Below, piece after piece: positions 35,751 to 44,553 of a stretch of 64,000 nucleotides of DNA. The stretch is from JAUIAI01 sp041396585 (lineage in GTDB: Bacteria > Pseudomonadota > Gammaproteobacteria > Burkholderiales > Burkholderiaceae_E): contig JAWKYG010000018.1 of NCBI GenBank assembly GCA_041396585.1, positions 90,100-154,099 on the forward strand. Direction: 5' to 3'. A program made the position numbers and the translations under genes. Below the pieces are notes generated by a model. The model was given only the letters and a program-made list of their open reading frames with translations. It had not been told where the DNA came from and did no database searches. How positions within the stretch are numbered: the stretch's first letter is position 1; every line of letters starts with the position of its first letter.

Positions 35751-36635
35751 ATGAAAGAGATACCCGCGCGTGTGGCGCGCTTTCGACGCGGCGGGCGCGA
35801 CGGCATCGGCCTCATCACCGCCCAGGGCGTGGTCGATCTGACCGACGGACCGGCCGCGCGCTATCCGGGGGGCATGCGCGAGATCCTCGAGCGCGGCGCA
35901 CTGGCCGATCTGGTTGCCGGCGGGCAGGGCAGGGCGGCCAGCTTTGCCGAAAGCGAGATCGAGTATCTGATCCCGGTCGGCGATCCGGAGAAGATCATCT
36001 GCATCGGCGTCAACTATCCGGATCGCAACGAGGAATACAAGGACGGGCAGGCCGCGCCGACCAAGCCATCATTGTTCGTGCGCTTTGCGCGCAGCTTCGT
36101 CGGCCATGGCCAGAATCTGGTGCGACCGCCGGAGAGCGGGCAACTCGATTACGAAGGCGAGGTGGTGGTGGTGATCGGCAAGCGTGGGCGCAGAATCGCC
36201 CGTGAGGATGCCTACGAGCACATCGCCGCGATCACCCTGGCCAATGAAGGCACGATCCGCGACTGGGTTCGCCACGCGAAGTTCAATGTCACGCAGGGCA
36301 AGAACTGGGATCGATCGGGCGCGATCGGTCCCTGGCTGGTGCCGTTCACCGATCCGTCACAACTCGATGACATCGAACTGAGCACCCGCGTGAACGGGGA
36401 GTTGCGTCAGCATGATCGCACCAGCCGCATGGTGTTCGACTTTCGCTACATCATCAGCTATGTGTCCACCTTCACCACGCTGGTGCCGGGAGATGTGTTG
36501 ATCTGCGGCACGCCCACGGGTGCCGGCGCGCGCTTCGATCCCCCGATCTGGCTGGCGCCGGGCGATCGGATCGAGGTTCATGCCGAGGGCATCGGCACGC
36601 TGGTCAACGGCGTGACGGACGAAGCCCCCCGATGA
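35751..36635 (+). CDS. Fumarylacetoacetate hydrolase family protein (HpaG-like role)
   Basis: A 294-residue FAH-fold enzyme. The divalent-metal ligands and catalytic loop are visible: ICIGVNYPDRNEEY, QLDYEGEVVVVIGKRGR, the metal Asp/Lys region FNVTQGKNWDRSGAIGPWLV, and VLICGTPTGAGARFDPPIWL. In homoprotocatechuate clusters such enzymes act as decarboxylase/isomerase on 5-oxopent-3-ene-1,2,5-tricarboxylate (HpaG function) or as a downstream hydratase/hydrolase. The position between hpaE and hpaD supports this, but the single-domain form differs from the duplicated HpaG of enterobacteria. Its stop overlaps the next ATG. Confidence 0.82.
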   Translation: MKEIPARVARFRRGGRDGIGLITAQGVVDLTDGPAARYPGGMREILERGALADLVAGGQGRAASFAESEIEYLIPVGDPEKIICIGVNYPDRNEEYKDGQAAPTKPSLFVRFARSFVGHGQNLVRPPESGQLDYEGEVVVVIGKRGRRIAREDAYEHIAAITLANEGTIRDWVRHAKFNVTQGKNWDRSGAIGPWLVPFTDPSQLDDIELSTRVNGELRQHDRTSRMVFDFRYIISYVSTFTTLVPGDVLICGTPTGAGARFDPPIWLAPGDRIEVHAEGIGTLVNGVTDEAPR

Positions 36636-37879
36636 GTCCGATCAACATCGACGGTGCGCGCCTGCTGGCCGATCTCGCCGAGATGCGCCGATTCGGCGCG
36701 ATCGACGAGGGCGGCGTGTCGCGAACGGCATTCTCGGATGCGGATGTTGCCGCCCGTCGCTGCCTGGCCGGGATGTTCGAACGGGCCGGCTTGCGCGCGG
36801 TGGTCGATCCGGCCGGTAATCTGTTCGGGCTGCCGGTCGGCGATGGTCCGGCGTTGCTGGTCGGCTCCCACAGCGACAGCCAGCCCCGGGGCGGCTGGCT
36901 CGATGGCATCTATGGCGTGCTGGCCGGGCTGGAGCTGTCGCGCGCCGCCGGCGCGGCCGGTGCACTGCCGGTGGCCGTGGTCGCTTTCCAGGATGAAGAG
37001 GGCTGGTTCGGCAGCCTGAACGGAAGCGCCATCTGGTCGGGCGAGATCAGCCTGGCGCAGGCTGATCTGCAGCGTGATGTCAACGGCGTGTCCTTCGCCG
37101 ATGCGCGTTTGCGGGCGGGCGAAATCGCGCCGCTCGCCGATGTGGCACCCGGGCGCTTTCTGGCGTTCATCGAACCGCACATCGAGCAGGGGCCGGTTCT
37201 GGATGCCAGCGGCGAGAAGATCGGCGTGGTCGACACGATTGTCGGCATGCGCGGATTCACGGCCCGCTTCGTCGGCCAGGCCAATCATGCGGGCACCACG
37301 CCGATGACCATGCGTCGCGATGCCCTTCGCGCGATGGCGGCCTATGTGCACGGGCTCGAGGAAGTCTTCGCGCCGCTGGTCGATGCGCGTTCCGTCTGGA
37401 CCTGCGGCCGGATCGAGGTCGCACCGAATGCGCCTTCGATCGTGCCCGCGCTCGCCAGCGTCAGCGTGCAGATGCGGGATCCCGACCCAGCCCGGCTCGA
37501 CCGGATGCGGGAGGCTGCGTTACGGTCGGCGCGGGAGATCGCTGAATCGCGCGGGCTCGAGTTCGCGCTGAGCCCCGGTCCGCACCATGATCCCCGGGCG
37601 ATGCATACGGGGCTGGTGCAATGGCTGGAGCGCGCGGCCGAGAGGTGTGCGCCGGCGCGTTGGCGGCGCATGCCGTCCGGTGCGTTACATGATGCACTCA
37701 ACGTGGCCTCATGCCTGCCCAGTGCGGTGATCTTCGTGCCCTCGCTGGGCGGTATCAGCCATAGCCCGGCCGAGGACACGGCGCCGCAAGATCTCATGAT
37801 GGGTGTGCAGGTATTGGCGGCGGCACTGGCCGAACTGGGCGAGGCGCCCGAAGACAGCCTGGCCGGCCTGCTGAATTGA
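36632..37879 (+). CDS. M20-family Zn-dependent amidase (hydantoinase/carbamoylase type)
   Basis: Binuclear zinc hydrolase of 415 residues in the N-carbamoyl-L-amino acid hydrolase/allantoate amidohydrolase group. Metal motifs: LLVGSHSDSQPRGGWLDGIY (His and bridging Asp), AFQDEEGWFG (Glu pair), FIEPHIEQGPVLD, and the C-terminal SLGGISHSPAEDT. The substrate-binding NHAGTTPMTMRRDAL and RMPSGALHDALNVA are also typical. It is translationally coupled to the FAH gene inside the hpa operon, where no amide step is part of the standard pathway; the substrate is therefore open. Confidence 0.88.
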   Translation: MSPINIDGARLLADLAEMRRFGAIDEGGVSRTAFSDADVAARRCLAGMFERAGLRAVVDPAGNLFGLPVGDGPALLVGSHSDSQPRGGWLDGIYGVLAGLELSRAAGAAGALPVAVVAFQDEEGWFGSLNGSAIWSGEISLAQADLQRDVNGVSFADARLRAGEIAPLADVAPGRFLAFIEPHIEQGPVLDASGEKIGVVDTIVGMRGFTARFVGQANHAGTTPMTMRRDALRAMAAYVHGLEEVFAPLVDARSVWTCGRIEVAPNAPSIVPALASVSVQMRDPDPARLDRMREAALRSAREIAESRGLEFALSPGPHHDPRAMHTGLVQWLERAAERCAPARWRRMPSGALHDALNVASCLPSAVIFVPSLGGISHSPAEDTAPQDLMMGVQVLAAALAELGEAPEDSLAGLLN

Positions 37880-37942
37880 CACGACGATCCCCGCCGGCCG
37901 TACCGGCCACCGCGGGGCTGACCCGACAAAGGAGTCTTGACG

Positions 37943-38794
37943 ATGGGAAAGATGGTACTGGCCGCGAAGATCACGCATGTGCCCACGATGGTGATGTCCG
38001 AGCAGGACGGGCCGATCAAGGGCAAGCGTCAGGCTGCGATCGACGGCCACCGCGAGATTGCACGCCGGGCGCGTGCGGCAGGGGCCGACACCTTTCTGGT
38101 GCTCGATACCCACTGGCTGATCAACAACGGCTATCACATCAACGCCAACGGTCATTACAAGGGGCTGCTGACCTCGAGCGAGTTTCCGCATTTCATTCGT
38201 GACATGCCGTTCGAATACGACGGTAATCCGGAGCTCGGGCGCCTGATCGCGGCCCAGGCCAGCGCCGACGGCGTGCCGACGATGTCGCATTCCCTGGACA
38301 GCCTCGATCTCGAGTACGGCACCCTGGTGCCGATGCACTTCATGAATCCCGAGGGCGATCTCAAGGTCGTCTCGGTCGCCGCTCTGTGTACGGTGCACAG
38401 CGTGGAGTCGTCGCGCAAGGTGGGAGCCGCGATCCGCAAGGCGATCGAGGCTTCGGACTCGAACGTGGCGCTGCTGGCATCGGGGTCGCTGTCCCACAAG
38501 ATCTGGCCGAACGACATTTACGACCAGAACAATGGCACGTTCACGATCTCCTCGGCCTTCAATGAGGTGGTGGATCGGCGTGTGCTCGAGATGTGGCGCA
38601 ACGGTGAAACCGAGACCTTTCTCAAGATGCTGCCCGAGTATGCGCGCCACTGCACCGGCGAGGGCCTGATGCACGACACGATCATGCTCTATGGGGCGCT
38701 CGGCTGGGACGCCTATCGCGGCAGGGCGGAGATCATCACCGAGTACTTCCCATCCTCGGGCACCGGTCAGACGAATGTGTTGTTCGAGCTCTGA
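37943..38794 (+). CDS. hpaD: 3,4-dihydroxyphenylacetate 2,3-dioxygenase (class III extradiol)
   Basis: Iron(II) dioxygenase that opens the homoprotocatechuate ring in meta fashion (EC 1.13.11.15). ATG 37943 lies eight bases after AAAGGAG; an upstream TTG is less likely. The 283-residue LigB-type protein shows AAKITHVPTMVMSEQDGP (first iron His), DTHWLINNGYHINAN, SHSLDSLDLEYGTLVPMHFM, ASGSLSHKIWP and EYFPSSGTGQTNVLFEL. The product goes to HpaE. Last gene of the visible hpa operon; hpaF, hpaH, hpaI and hpaBC are not in the window. Confidence 0.92.
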   Translation: MGKMVLAAKITHVPTMVMSEQDGPIKGKRQAAIDGHREIARRARAAGADTFLVLDTHWLINNGYHINANGHYKGLLTSSEFPHFIRDMPFEYDGNPELGRLIAAQASADGVPTMSHSLDSLDLEYGTLVPMHFMNPEGDLKVVSVAALCTVHSVESSRKVGAAIRKAIEASDSNVALLASGSLSHKIWPNDIYDQNNGTFTISSAFNEVVDRRVLEMWRNGETETFLKMLPEYARHCTGEGLMHDTIMLYGALGWDAYRGRAEIITEYFPSSGTGQTNVLFEL

Positions 38795-38884
38795 CCCCCG
38801 GGCAGAGCAGGCGGGCGCGCAGATGCGACGGCCCGGCTGCCGGGCATCAGACGGGCTCTCCGGTTCGCGCTCCCGATGGCAAGC

Positions 38885-39211
38885 CTACTTCGGCGGCAAT
38901 GAGGCGGCGAACTGGCTGGCCAGGTCGATCCAGCTGTCCAGCCCGGCGGCATGCGCGGCATCGGCCTGCACCCAGACCAGCCCGCGCATCGGCCGGCCGG
39001 TGATATCCATCGGCGTGGCGCCTGGTCGGCTCAGCGCCTGCGCTTCGAGCTCCTTGCCCACGCGAAACATGTAGCGGCCGACCTCGACCCCGCAGAGCAT
39101 GTTGCCGTTGAGCATCCAGCAATAGCCACCGAACATCTTCTTCTCGGTGATGCCAGGGCGGCTTTCGAGCGCGCTGCGCATGCGCCCGGCGAGTTCGGGA
39201 TCGTGCGGCAT
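38885..39211 (-). CDS. TfoX/Sxy N-terminal domain protein
   Basis: A 108-residue single-domain protein. RPGITEKKMFGGYCWMLNGN and the following GRYMFRVGKE are typical of the TfoX N-terminal domain (KMFGG motif). Full-length TfoX/Sxy controls competence with CRP, but stand-alone N-domains are common in proteobacteria and have no assigned role. ATG 39211 has GGGAAG upstream. It is a single gene between hpaD and dusA. Confidence 0.8.
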   Translation of the reverse strand: MPHDPELAGRMRSALESRPGITEKKMFGGYCWMLNGNMLCGVEVGRYMFRVGKELEAQALSRPGATPMDITGRPMRGLVWVQADAAHAAGLDSWIDLASQFAASLPPK

Positions 39212-39367
39212 GATCGCTTCCCTGAAAGAACTTGTTCCACGATTATGGCCCCGAGGCGATCGGCCTGCGGCCGCTATCTGCCGATCGTGCCGGCATGATG
39301 CGAATCGGCGTCGCCGGTATGCGGCCTTTCACCTTCGGCACGCCCGCTTTTCGGTAGACTCGCGCCC

Positions 39368-40411
39368 GTGATCTTCTCCGTTGCCCCGATGATGGACTGG
39401 ACCGACCGCCATTGTCGGTATTTCCATCGCTCACTCAGCCGCCATGCCCGCCTGTTCACCGAGATGGTGTCCACGGTGGCCGTGTTGCGTGGTGACCGCC
39501 AGCGCCTGCTCGGCTTCGATCCGACCGAGGCGCCGCTCGCGCTGCAACTGGGCGGCGCAGACCCATCGTCGCTGGCCGAATGCGCGCGCATCGGCGAGCG
39601 CTGGGGCTATGACGAAATCAACCTGAACTGCGGCTGCCCGAGCGACCGGGTTCGCGAGGGCAGTTTCGGCGCGTGTCTGATGGCCGAGCCCGCGCTGGTG
39701 GCCGAATGCGTGCGCGCGATGCGTGAGGCCGTGTCGATCCCGGTCACGGTCAAGCACCGGATCGGACTCGGGCGCGACGAGAGCTATCAGATGGTCTGTG
39801 ATTTCGTGGGACAGATCGCAGACGCCGGTTGCCGGACCATCTATGTGCATGCGCGCAATGCCTGGCTGGACGGACTGAATCCGCGCGAGAACCGCACGAT
39901 TCCGCCGTTGCGCTATGACATCGTGCACCGGCTCAAACAGGACTTTCCCCATCTTGCCGTGCACCTGAATGGCGGCCTGCTCGGTCACGAGCAGGCGCTC
40001 GGTCATGGGCAGGGACTGGATGGCGTGATGCTCGGGCGTGCGGCCTATGACTCGCCGTGGTTGCTGGCCGAGGTCGATAGCCTGTATGCACGAGGCGATG
40101 ATTGGCCGGATGTGCCGGTGCAGCCCCAGTCACGGATGGCTGCCAACGAGCTTATCGGCGCCAACCCGGCGGCTCCCGGGCGAATCGCCGTGGAGCGGGT
40201 CATCGAGCGCATGGTCGACTACGCTCGCCGGGAGGTGGCGCGAGATGTGCCGTTGCGCTGCATTACCCGTCATATTCTGGGTTTGTTCAACGGGCAGCCC
40301 GGAGCGCGGCACTGGCGACGGACATTGAGTGACGTGGCGCGGCTGCGGGCCAATGACCCCGAACTGCTTTGGCGCGCCTATGAAGCCATGCACCGGGCGG
40401 CTGCGGCCTGA
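39368..40411 (+). CDS. dusA: tRNA-dihydrouridine(20/20a) synthase DusA
   Basis: FMN enzyme that reduces uridines in the tRNA D-loop, 347 residues. The N-terminal SVAPMMDWTDRHCRYFHRSL, LQLGGADPSSLAECARIGE, the flavin/catalytic NLNCGCPSDRVREGSFGACL (catalytic Cys in the C-x-C-P segment) and VTVKHRIGLG match DusA rather than DusB or DusC. It appears to start at GTG 39368, where homologues begin, although no clear ribosome-binding site is seen. Its last 280 bases are overlapped on the other strand by the extended frame of the DUF2069 gene. Confidence 0.93.
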   Translation: MIFSVAPMMDWTDRHCRYFHRSLSRHARLFTEMVSTVAVLRGDRQRLLGFDPTEAPLALQLGGADPSSLAECARIGERWGYDEINLNCGCPSDRVREGSFGACLMAEPALVAECVRAMREAVSIPVTVKHRIGLGRDESYQMVCDFVGQIADAGCRTIYVHARNAWLDGLNPRENRTIPPLRYDIVHRLKQDFPHLAVHLNGGLLGHEQALGHGQGLDGVMLGRAAYDSPWLLAEVDSLYARGDDWPDVPVQPQSRMAANELIGANPAAPGRIAVERVIERMVDYARREVARDVPLRCITRHILGLFNGQPGARHWRRTLSDVARLRANDPELLWRAYEAMHRAAAA

Positions 40412-40825
40412 TACCGCGTGAGGCGGATCAGGGGCGCGCCGATTCTCGCGCGCATTGTCCCCACCGGGCCCGTCTGGCCGCGGATCGGCCGCCTCGAGCG
40501 CCAGCCGCCGCGCGCGCCGGCAGATCAGTAGCACGAGGACGAACAAGACCGCCGAGATCACGGTTTCGATCGTCGCGAGCCTGGCCGACAGGCCGCTGTC
40601 GCTGGTCATGCGCACCAGGCCCTCGCACAGGTAGGCGAGCACCAGCAGGGACAGCCACTGCCAGGGACGGATCCGGGGGCCGAACAGCCCGGGCAACAAG
40701 GCCAGCAGGGGCGCCGCCTTCAGCGCCAGCGACCAGGCGCCCGGGCGGACAGGCGCCAACCAGGTTTCCCAGAGGACAGCCAACGCCGCCAGAGCGATCG
40801 TCAGGGTCAGGGCCGCCGCGCGCAC
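40130..40825 (-). CDS. DUF2069 membrane protein
   Basis: Small inner-membrane protein. Residues 1-110 hold four hydrophobic helices with ETWLAPVRPGAWSLALKAAP, LPGLFGPRIRPWQWLSLLVL and YLCEGLVRMTSDSGLSARLA, typical of DUF2069 proteins of beta- and gammaproteobacteria. Homologues are about 120-140 residues, but this frame runs to 231 residues and through the 3' end of dusA on the other strand, so the last 90 or so residues are probably not native and the real stop may be near 40430. Start GTG 40825 lies four bases after the upstream hydrolase gene. Function unknown. Confidence 0.72.
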   Translation of the reverse strand: MRAAALTLTIALAALAVLWETWLAPVRPGAWSLALKAAPLLALLPGLFGPRIRPWQWLSLLVLAYLCEGLVRMTSDSGLSARLATIETVISAVLFVLVLLICRRARRLALEAADPRPDGPGGDNARENRRAPDPPHAVSGRSRPVHGFIGAPKQFGVIGPQPRHVTQCPSPVPRSGLPVEQTQNMTGNAAQRHISRHLPASVVDHALDDPLHGDSPGSRRVGADKLVGSHP

Positions 40826-40829
40826 CGGG

Positions 40830-41669
40830 TCAGGCCGCCGCGGGCGCGCCGGGCAGGGCGGCCAGCCAGTCGCGCAGACTGTGCAGGAGCGCCGCCGGCT
40901 GCTCGGCCATCAGGTTGTGGCCGCAATCATCGAGGACCGTGCGCACGACCGATGGACAGCGTGAGTCGGTCGCTGCGAGCACGGCGGCCACGGTTTCCGT
41001 GGCACGCGGCGGCGTCATCTGATCATGGGCGCCACTCACGAACAGCACGGGAGCGCTGACCATGGCGGCAGCGCGTTCGCCGTCGGCCCAGTCGTTGCAG
41101 GCGCGCAGGTCATTGATCAGTGTGCCCGGCGCCTGGCGTTGCATCAGGCGCCGGTTCTGGTGGTAGATGGAGAATCCCGGGCCCGGATGACCTGGCGGGT
41201 GGTGCAGGCCGTGGTTGGACCAGCCGAGGATCATCTCGAACGCGCGCGCCTCGTCGTGCGCGGCGGCCTCGAGCAGGGCATCGGAGACGCGCATCGGATA
41301 GGCGCAGCCCACCAGCGCGATGCCCATCGTGCGACCTTGCGCCCGGGCCGCGCAGGCCAGCGCGATCAATGAACCCATGCTGTGTCCGCACAGTGCGGCC
41401 TTCGCGCTGCCGGTGGCATCGAGCAGGCGGATGACCCATTGCGCGGCCTCGTCGATGCTGGCCGGTGGTCTGCCGCCGCTACGCCCATGCCCGGGCAGGT
41501 CCACCGCGAGAACCCGCCATCCGTGGTGCGCCAGATAGCGGCTTTGCAGAATCCAGACGCTATGGTCGTTCTGCGCGCCATGGATGAAAACCAGGGTGGG
41601 GGCCTCGCTGCCACGCGGGCGCCCGCCTTCGTAGATGAACACCGGCTGGCCGTCGATCTCGAGCATCAT
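40830..41669 (-). CDS. Alpha/beta hydrolase
   Basis: A 279-residue alpha/beta-hydrolase. Oxyanion region LVFIHGAQNDHSVWILQSRY, VLAVDLPGHGRSGG, nucleophile Ser in ALCGHSMGSLIALAC, acid Asp in FVSGAHDQMTPPRA and catalytic His in DDCGHNLMAEQPAA form a complete triad. ATG 41669 (MMLEIDGQPVFIYEGG) follows GGGAGC and lies one base from the metY stop, so it is coupled to metY. The substrate cannot be read. A homoserine O-acyltransferase role is unlikely because the protein is shorter and lacks MetX features. Confidence 0.8.
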   Translation of the reverse strand: MMLEIDGQPVFIYEGGRPRGSEAPTLVFIHGAQNDHSVWILQSRYLAHHGWRVLAVDLPGHGRSGGRPPASIDEAAQWVIRLLDATGSAKAALCGHSMGSLIALACAARAQGRTMGIALVGCAYPMRVSDALLEAAAHDEARAFEMILGWSNHGLHHPPGHPGPGFSIYHQNRRLMQRQAPGTLINDLRACNDWADGERAAAMVSAPVLFVSGAHDQMTPPRATETVAAVLAATDSRCPSVVRTVLDDCGHNLMAEQPAALLHSLRDWLAALPGAPAAA

Positions 41670-41670
41670 G

Positions 41671-43011
41671 TCAGGCTCCCTTGGCGGCGGTTGGACGGCG
41701 TTTCGGGAACGCGCGACGGAAGGCCTGCTTGAGATCGCCGAGCAGGTCGGCGGGATCCTCGAGCCCGATCGACAGACGCAGCGTGCCCTCGCCGATTCCG
41801 GCGGCGGCCAGCGCGGGGGCATCCATGCGAAAGTGGGTGGTGGAGGCCGGGTGGATCACCAGCGACTTGGCGTCACCGACATTGGCCAGGTGGGAAAACA
41901 GGCGCAAAGACTCGACGAACCGGCGGCCGGTCTCGCGGTCGGCGTCGAGGTCGAAACTGAACACCGCACCGCAGCCGCGCGGCAGCAGCCGTTGGGCGAG
42001 CGCATGATCCGGGTGATCGGGTCGCTCCGGATAGGCCAGTGCGCGCACCTGCGGCTGCTCGGCCAGGAAGGCGACAACCTGGCGGGTGTTTTCGATGTGC
42101 CTGGCCATACGCAGGGGCAGGGTCTCCAGGCCTTGCAGAATCTGGAACGCGTTCATCGGGCTCATGCAGGCACCGAAGTCGCGCAACGCTTCGCGGCGCG
42201 CGCGCAGCAGAAAGGGCGCCACTGTGCTCTCGTCGGCGAACACCATCCCGTGAAAGCCCTCGTAGGGTTCGGTCAGCTCGGGGAAGCGTCCGCTGGTGTG
42301 CCAGTCGAAGCGGCCGTTGTCGACCACCACCCCGCCAAGCACGGTGCCGTGCCCGCACAGGAACTTGGTGGCCGAGTGAATGATGAGATCGGCGCCGTGT
42401 TCGCCTGGACGCAGCAGCCACGGGGTGGCGAAGGTGGCATCGACAACCAGGGGCAGCCCTGCCGAATGAGCGATGTCCGCCACGCGTGGGATGTCGAGCA
42501 CATCCAGCCCCGGATTGCCGAGCACTTCGCCGAACAACAGCCGGGTTTCGGGGCGGATCGCCCTGGCCCAGGCATCGGCGTCGCGCGGGTCGACGAAGGT
42601 GGTTTCGATACCGAAGCGGCGCAGCGTATAGGCGAGCAGATTGTGCGAGCCGCCATAGAGCGCCCGTGAGGCGACGATGTGCGACCCGGCCGCGGCGAGT
42701 GTCGCGATCGTCAGATGAAGCGCTGCCTGCCCACTGGCAGTCGCGATCGCGCCCACGCCGCCCTCGAGCATCGCCATGCGTTCTTCGAATGCGGCCACGG
42801 TGGGATTGCTGATGCGCGAGTAGACATGGCCGCTGGTCTCCATGTTGAACAGCGCGGCGGCATCGTCGGCGCTGGGAAACACATAGGCGGTGGTGAGATG
42901 GATCGGCATCGCGCGCGAGCCGGTAGCCGGGTCCGGGGGCGTGCCGGCATGCAGCACCAGCGTGTCGAAACGATAAGGATCTTGTTCGGCCAAGGCGAGC
43001 TCCATCGGCAT
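41671..43011 (-). CDS. metY: O-acetylhomoserine sulfhydrylase family (MetY/Cys-Met PLP enzyme)
   Basis: PLP enzyme of about 446 residues that replaces the acyl group of O-acylhomoserine with sulfide (or methanethiol) to give homocysteine or methionine. Motifs: DTLVLHAGTPPDPATGSRAM, PIHLTTAYVFPSADDAAALF, YSRISNPTVAAFEERMAMLE, the PLP lysine in DLIIHSATKFLCGHGTVLGG and the C-terminal RLSIGLEDPADLLGDLKQA. ATG 43011 or 43005 fits homologue starts; the frame is open upstream without homology. First gene of a leftward unit with the hydrolase and DUF2069 gene. Confidence 0.87.
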   Translation of the reverse strand: MPMELALAEQDPYRFDTLVLHAGTPPDPATGSRAMPIHLTTAYVFPSADDAAALFNMETSGHVYSRISNPTVAAFEERMAMLEGGVGAIATASGQAALHLTIATLAAAGSHIVASRALYGGSHNLLAYTLRRFGIETTFVDPRDADAWARAIRPETRLLFGEVLGNPGLDVLDIPRVADIAHSAGLPLVVDATFATPWLLRPGEHGADLIIHSATKFLCGHGTVLGGVVVDNGRFDWHTSGRFPELTEPYEGFHGMVFADESTVAPFLLRARREALRDFGACMSPMNAFQILQGLETLPLRMARHIENTRQVVAFLAEQPQVRALAYPERPDHPDHALAQRLLPRGCGAVFSFDLDADRETGRRFVESLRLFSHLANVGDAKSLVIHPASTTHFRMDAPALAAAGIGEGTLRLSIGLEDPADLLGDLKQAFRRAFPKRRPTAAKGA

Positions 43012-43332
43012 CGGTGAGGCGGTTCGCAATGGTACCCGGCCGACCAGGGTGTGGCCGGCGAACAGGCATAATGCGACCCGTGGGGCGGGTTTGGTCCGCA
43101 GCGCGTGCAACGACGTGCGACCGGGTCTGCGCGCGCCGCCACGCGAAGCAACGATCATGGCATCGGCCGTGCCTGGCGCAAGCGCCGGTGCAGGCTCGGT
43201 TCCAAGAAGAACCGCCGGAGGAGAACCCGCCGCAAGCGGGCTCGAGCTTTGGCCTTATGTGTCTGCCGTGGCGCGTCGGTGTCGCACCGAAAACGTCGCC
43301 ACGGCCGGCCCGACTGGACTGGTAGGAAGCGG

Positions 43333-44553
43333 ATGTCAGAGCCCGAGAAGCCGGTATATCGTGTCGCCATTGCAGGTCTCGAGGCGCGCGATGCGCGCCT
43401 GATCGAGATCGTCTTTCGACACAGCCGTTACAACCGTGTCTCGTTCGAGCTGGTGCAGGCCAGCGAACGCAGCGTGATCGATATCCTGGTGGCGAACCCC
43501 TATGACAATGTCGGGCTTCGCGCCATGGCGCGCGCCCGCGCCGGTCAGCGGCCGGTGCCGGTGGTCGTGGTGGTACCCGATGGCCGTCAGCCGCGCGGGC
43601 GCTACACGATCGAGCTCGACAAACTGCCCCTGCAGCTGCTGCCCACGTTGAATCGTCTGGTCAGAACCGAGTTACTGGCCCCCACGCCGGCGCCGAAGGT
43701 CATGCGTGCACGCGTATCCGAGGTCCCCGCCGAGACCCGGCCGGCACCCGCGGAGAACGCCGCGGCCGCGGTCCAGGCACTAGGCGAACTGGGCCGGCGC
43801 GGCCGGGCCACGGCCATCGCGGTCGAGCCGGCGCCGGCAGCCGATGCCGACGACCTCTCCTCGGCCACATTGATCTTTCCGCTGACCGGATTCGGCGACA
43901 CCTTGCTTCCGGCAACCGAGTTCCCGCCGGTGCTGCGCAGCTCGCCGGTGCCACCGCTGTCGGTACGGCGGATCGTGCCGCCCGCGCAGCCCGAGCTCAC
44001 CAAGACGCCGCCGCCGGCGCCCGCGTCAGCGTCCGGGCCAGCGGTCACCGATGTGCGCGAGGAGTCGGTGCGTGCGTCGGTACTGGTCGTCGATGACAGC
44101 GCCACCGTTCGCCGACAGCTGTGCCGCGCGCTGGGCCACTGGGGCATCGAGGCGGTGGCGGTGGCCTGCGCTGAAGAGGCACTCGATGAACTCGCGCGGC
44201 GCCATTTCGACCTCGCCCTGGTCGATGTGGTCATGCCGGGGCGCAACGGCTTCGCCCTGACCCGCGATCTGCGTCGTTCTCATCCGTCGATGCCGGTAAT
44301 TCTGCTGACCCAGCGCAGCACCCCGATCGATCTCGCCCGTGGGGCGCTGGCAGGTTGTGCGGCGTATTTGCGCAAGCCGATCAAGCCGGCACGGCTGCAG
44401 GCCGAGGTGATGTCGCAACTGCGTCGCAGTCTGGCCATCGACGATCTCTCGACGGTGCTTGGCCCGCCGGGGCCCGAGCCGGCGGCGCCACAGACCGACG
44501 ACGGGGCCGTGGCCGGGCCGTCCGAGCGCGCTCAGCGGGCCGGTGGTGTCTGA
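43333..44553 (+). CDS. Response regulator with C-terminal receiver domain (Pil-Chp-like chemosensory operon)
   Basis: A 406-residue protein from ATG 43333 with AGGAAG upstream. The receiver domain lies at about 250-370: acidic pair Asp254-Asp255 in VLVVDDSATVRRQL, phosphorylation site Asp298 in LALVDVVMPGRNGF, and the conserved Lys in YLRKPIKPARL. The first 120 residues (RVAIAGLEARDARLIEIVFR and on) form a separate unassigned domain, followed by a Pro/Ala-rich linker. In PilG/PilH systems the receivers are stand-alone; the large N-terminal half here is unusual. Stop overlaps the CheW-like gene by eight bases. Confidence 0.82.
   Translation: MSEPEKPVYRVAIAGLEARDARLIEIVFRHSRYNRVSFELVQASERSVIDILVANPYDNVGLRAMARARAGQRPVPVVVVVPDGRQPRGRYTIELDKLPLQLLPTLNRLVRTELLAPTPAPKVMRARVSEVPAETRPAPAENAAAAVQALGELGRRGRATAIAVEPAPAADADDLSSATLIFPLTGFGDTLLPATEFPPVLRSSPVPPLSVRRIVPPAQPELTKTPPPAPASASGPAVTDVREESVRASVLVVDDSATVRRQLCRALGHWGIEAVAVACAEEALDELARRHFDLALVDVVMPGRNGFALTRDLRRSHPSMPVILLTQRSTPIDLARGALAGCAAYLRKPIKPARLQAEVMSQLRRSLAIDDLSTVLGPPGPEPAAPQTDDGAVAGPSERAQRAGGV

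Noticed and set aside
43067..43072. CATAAT as promoter -10 upstream of the chemosensory operon
   Set aside because: No matching -35 at suitable spacing, and it lies 260 bases before the start; too weak to list.
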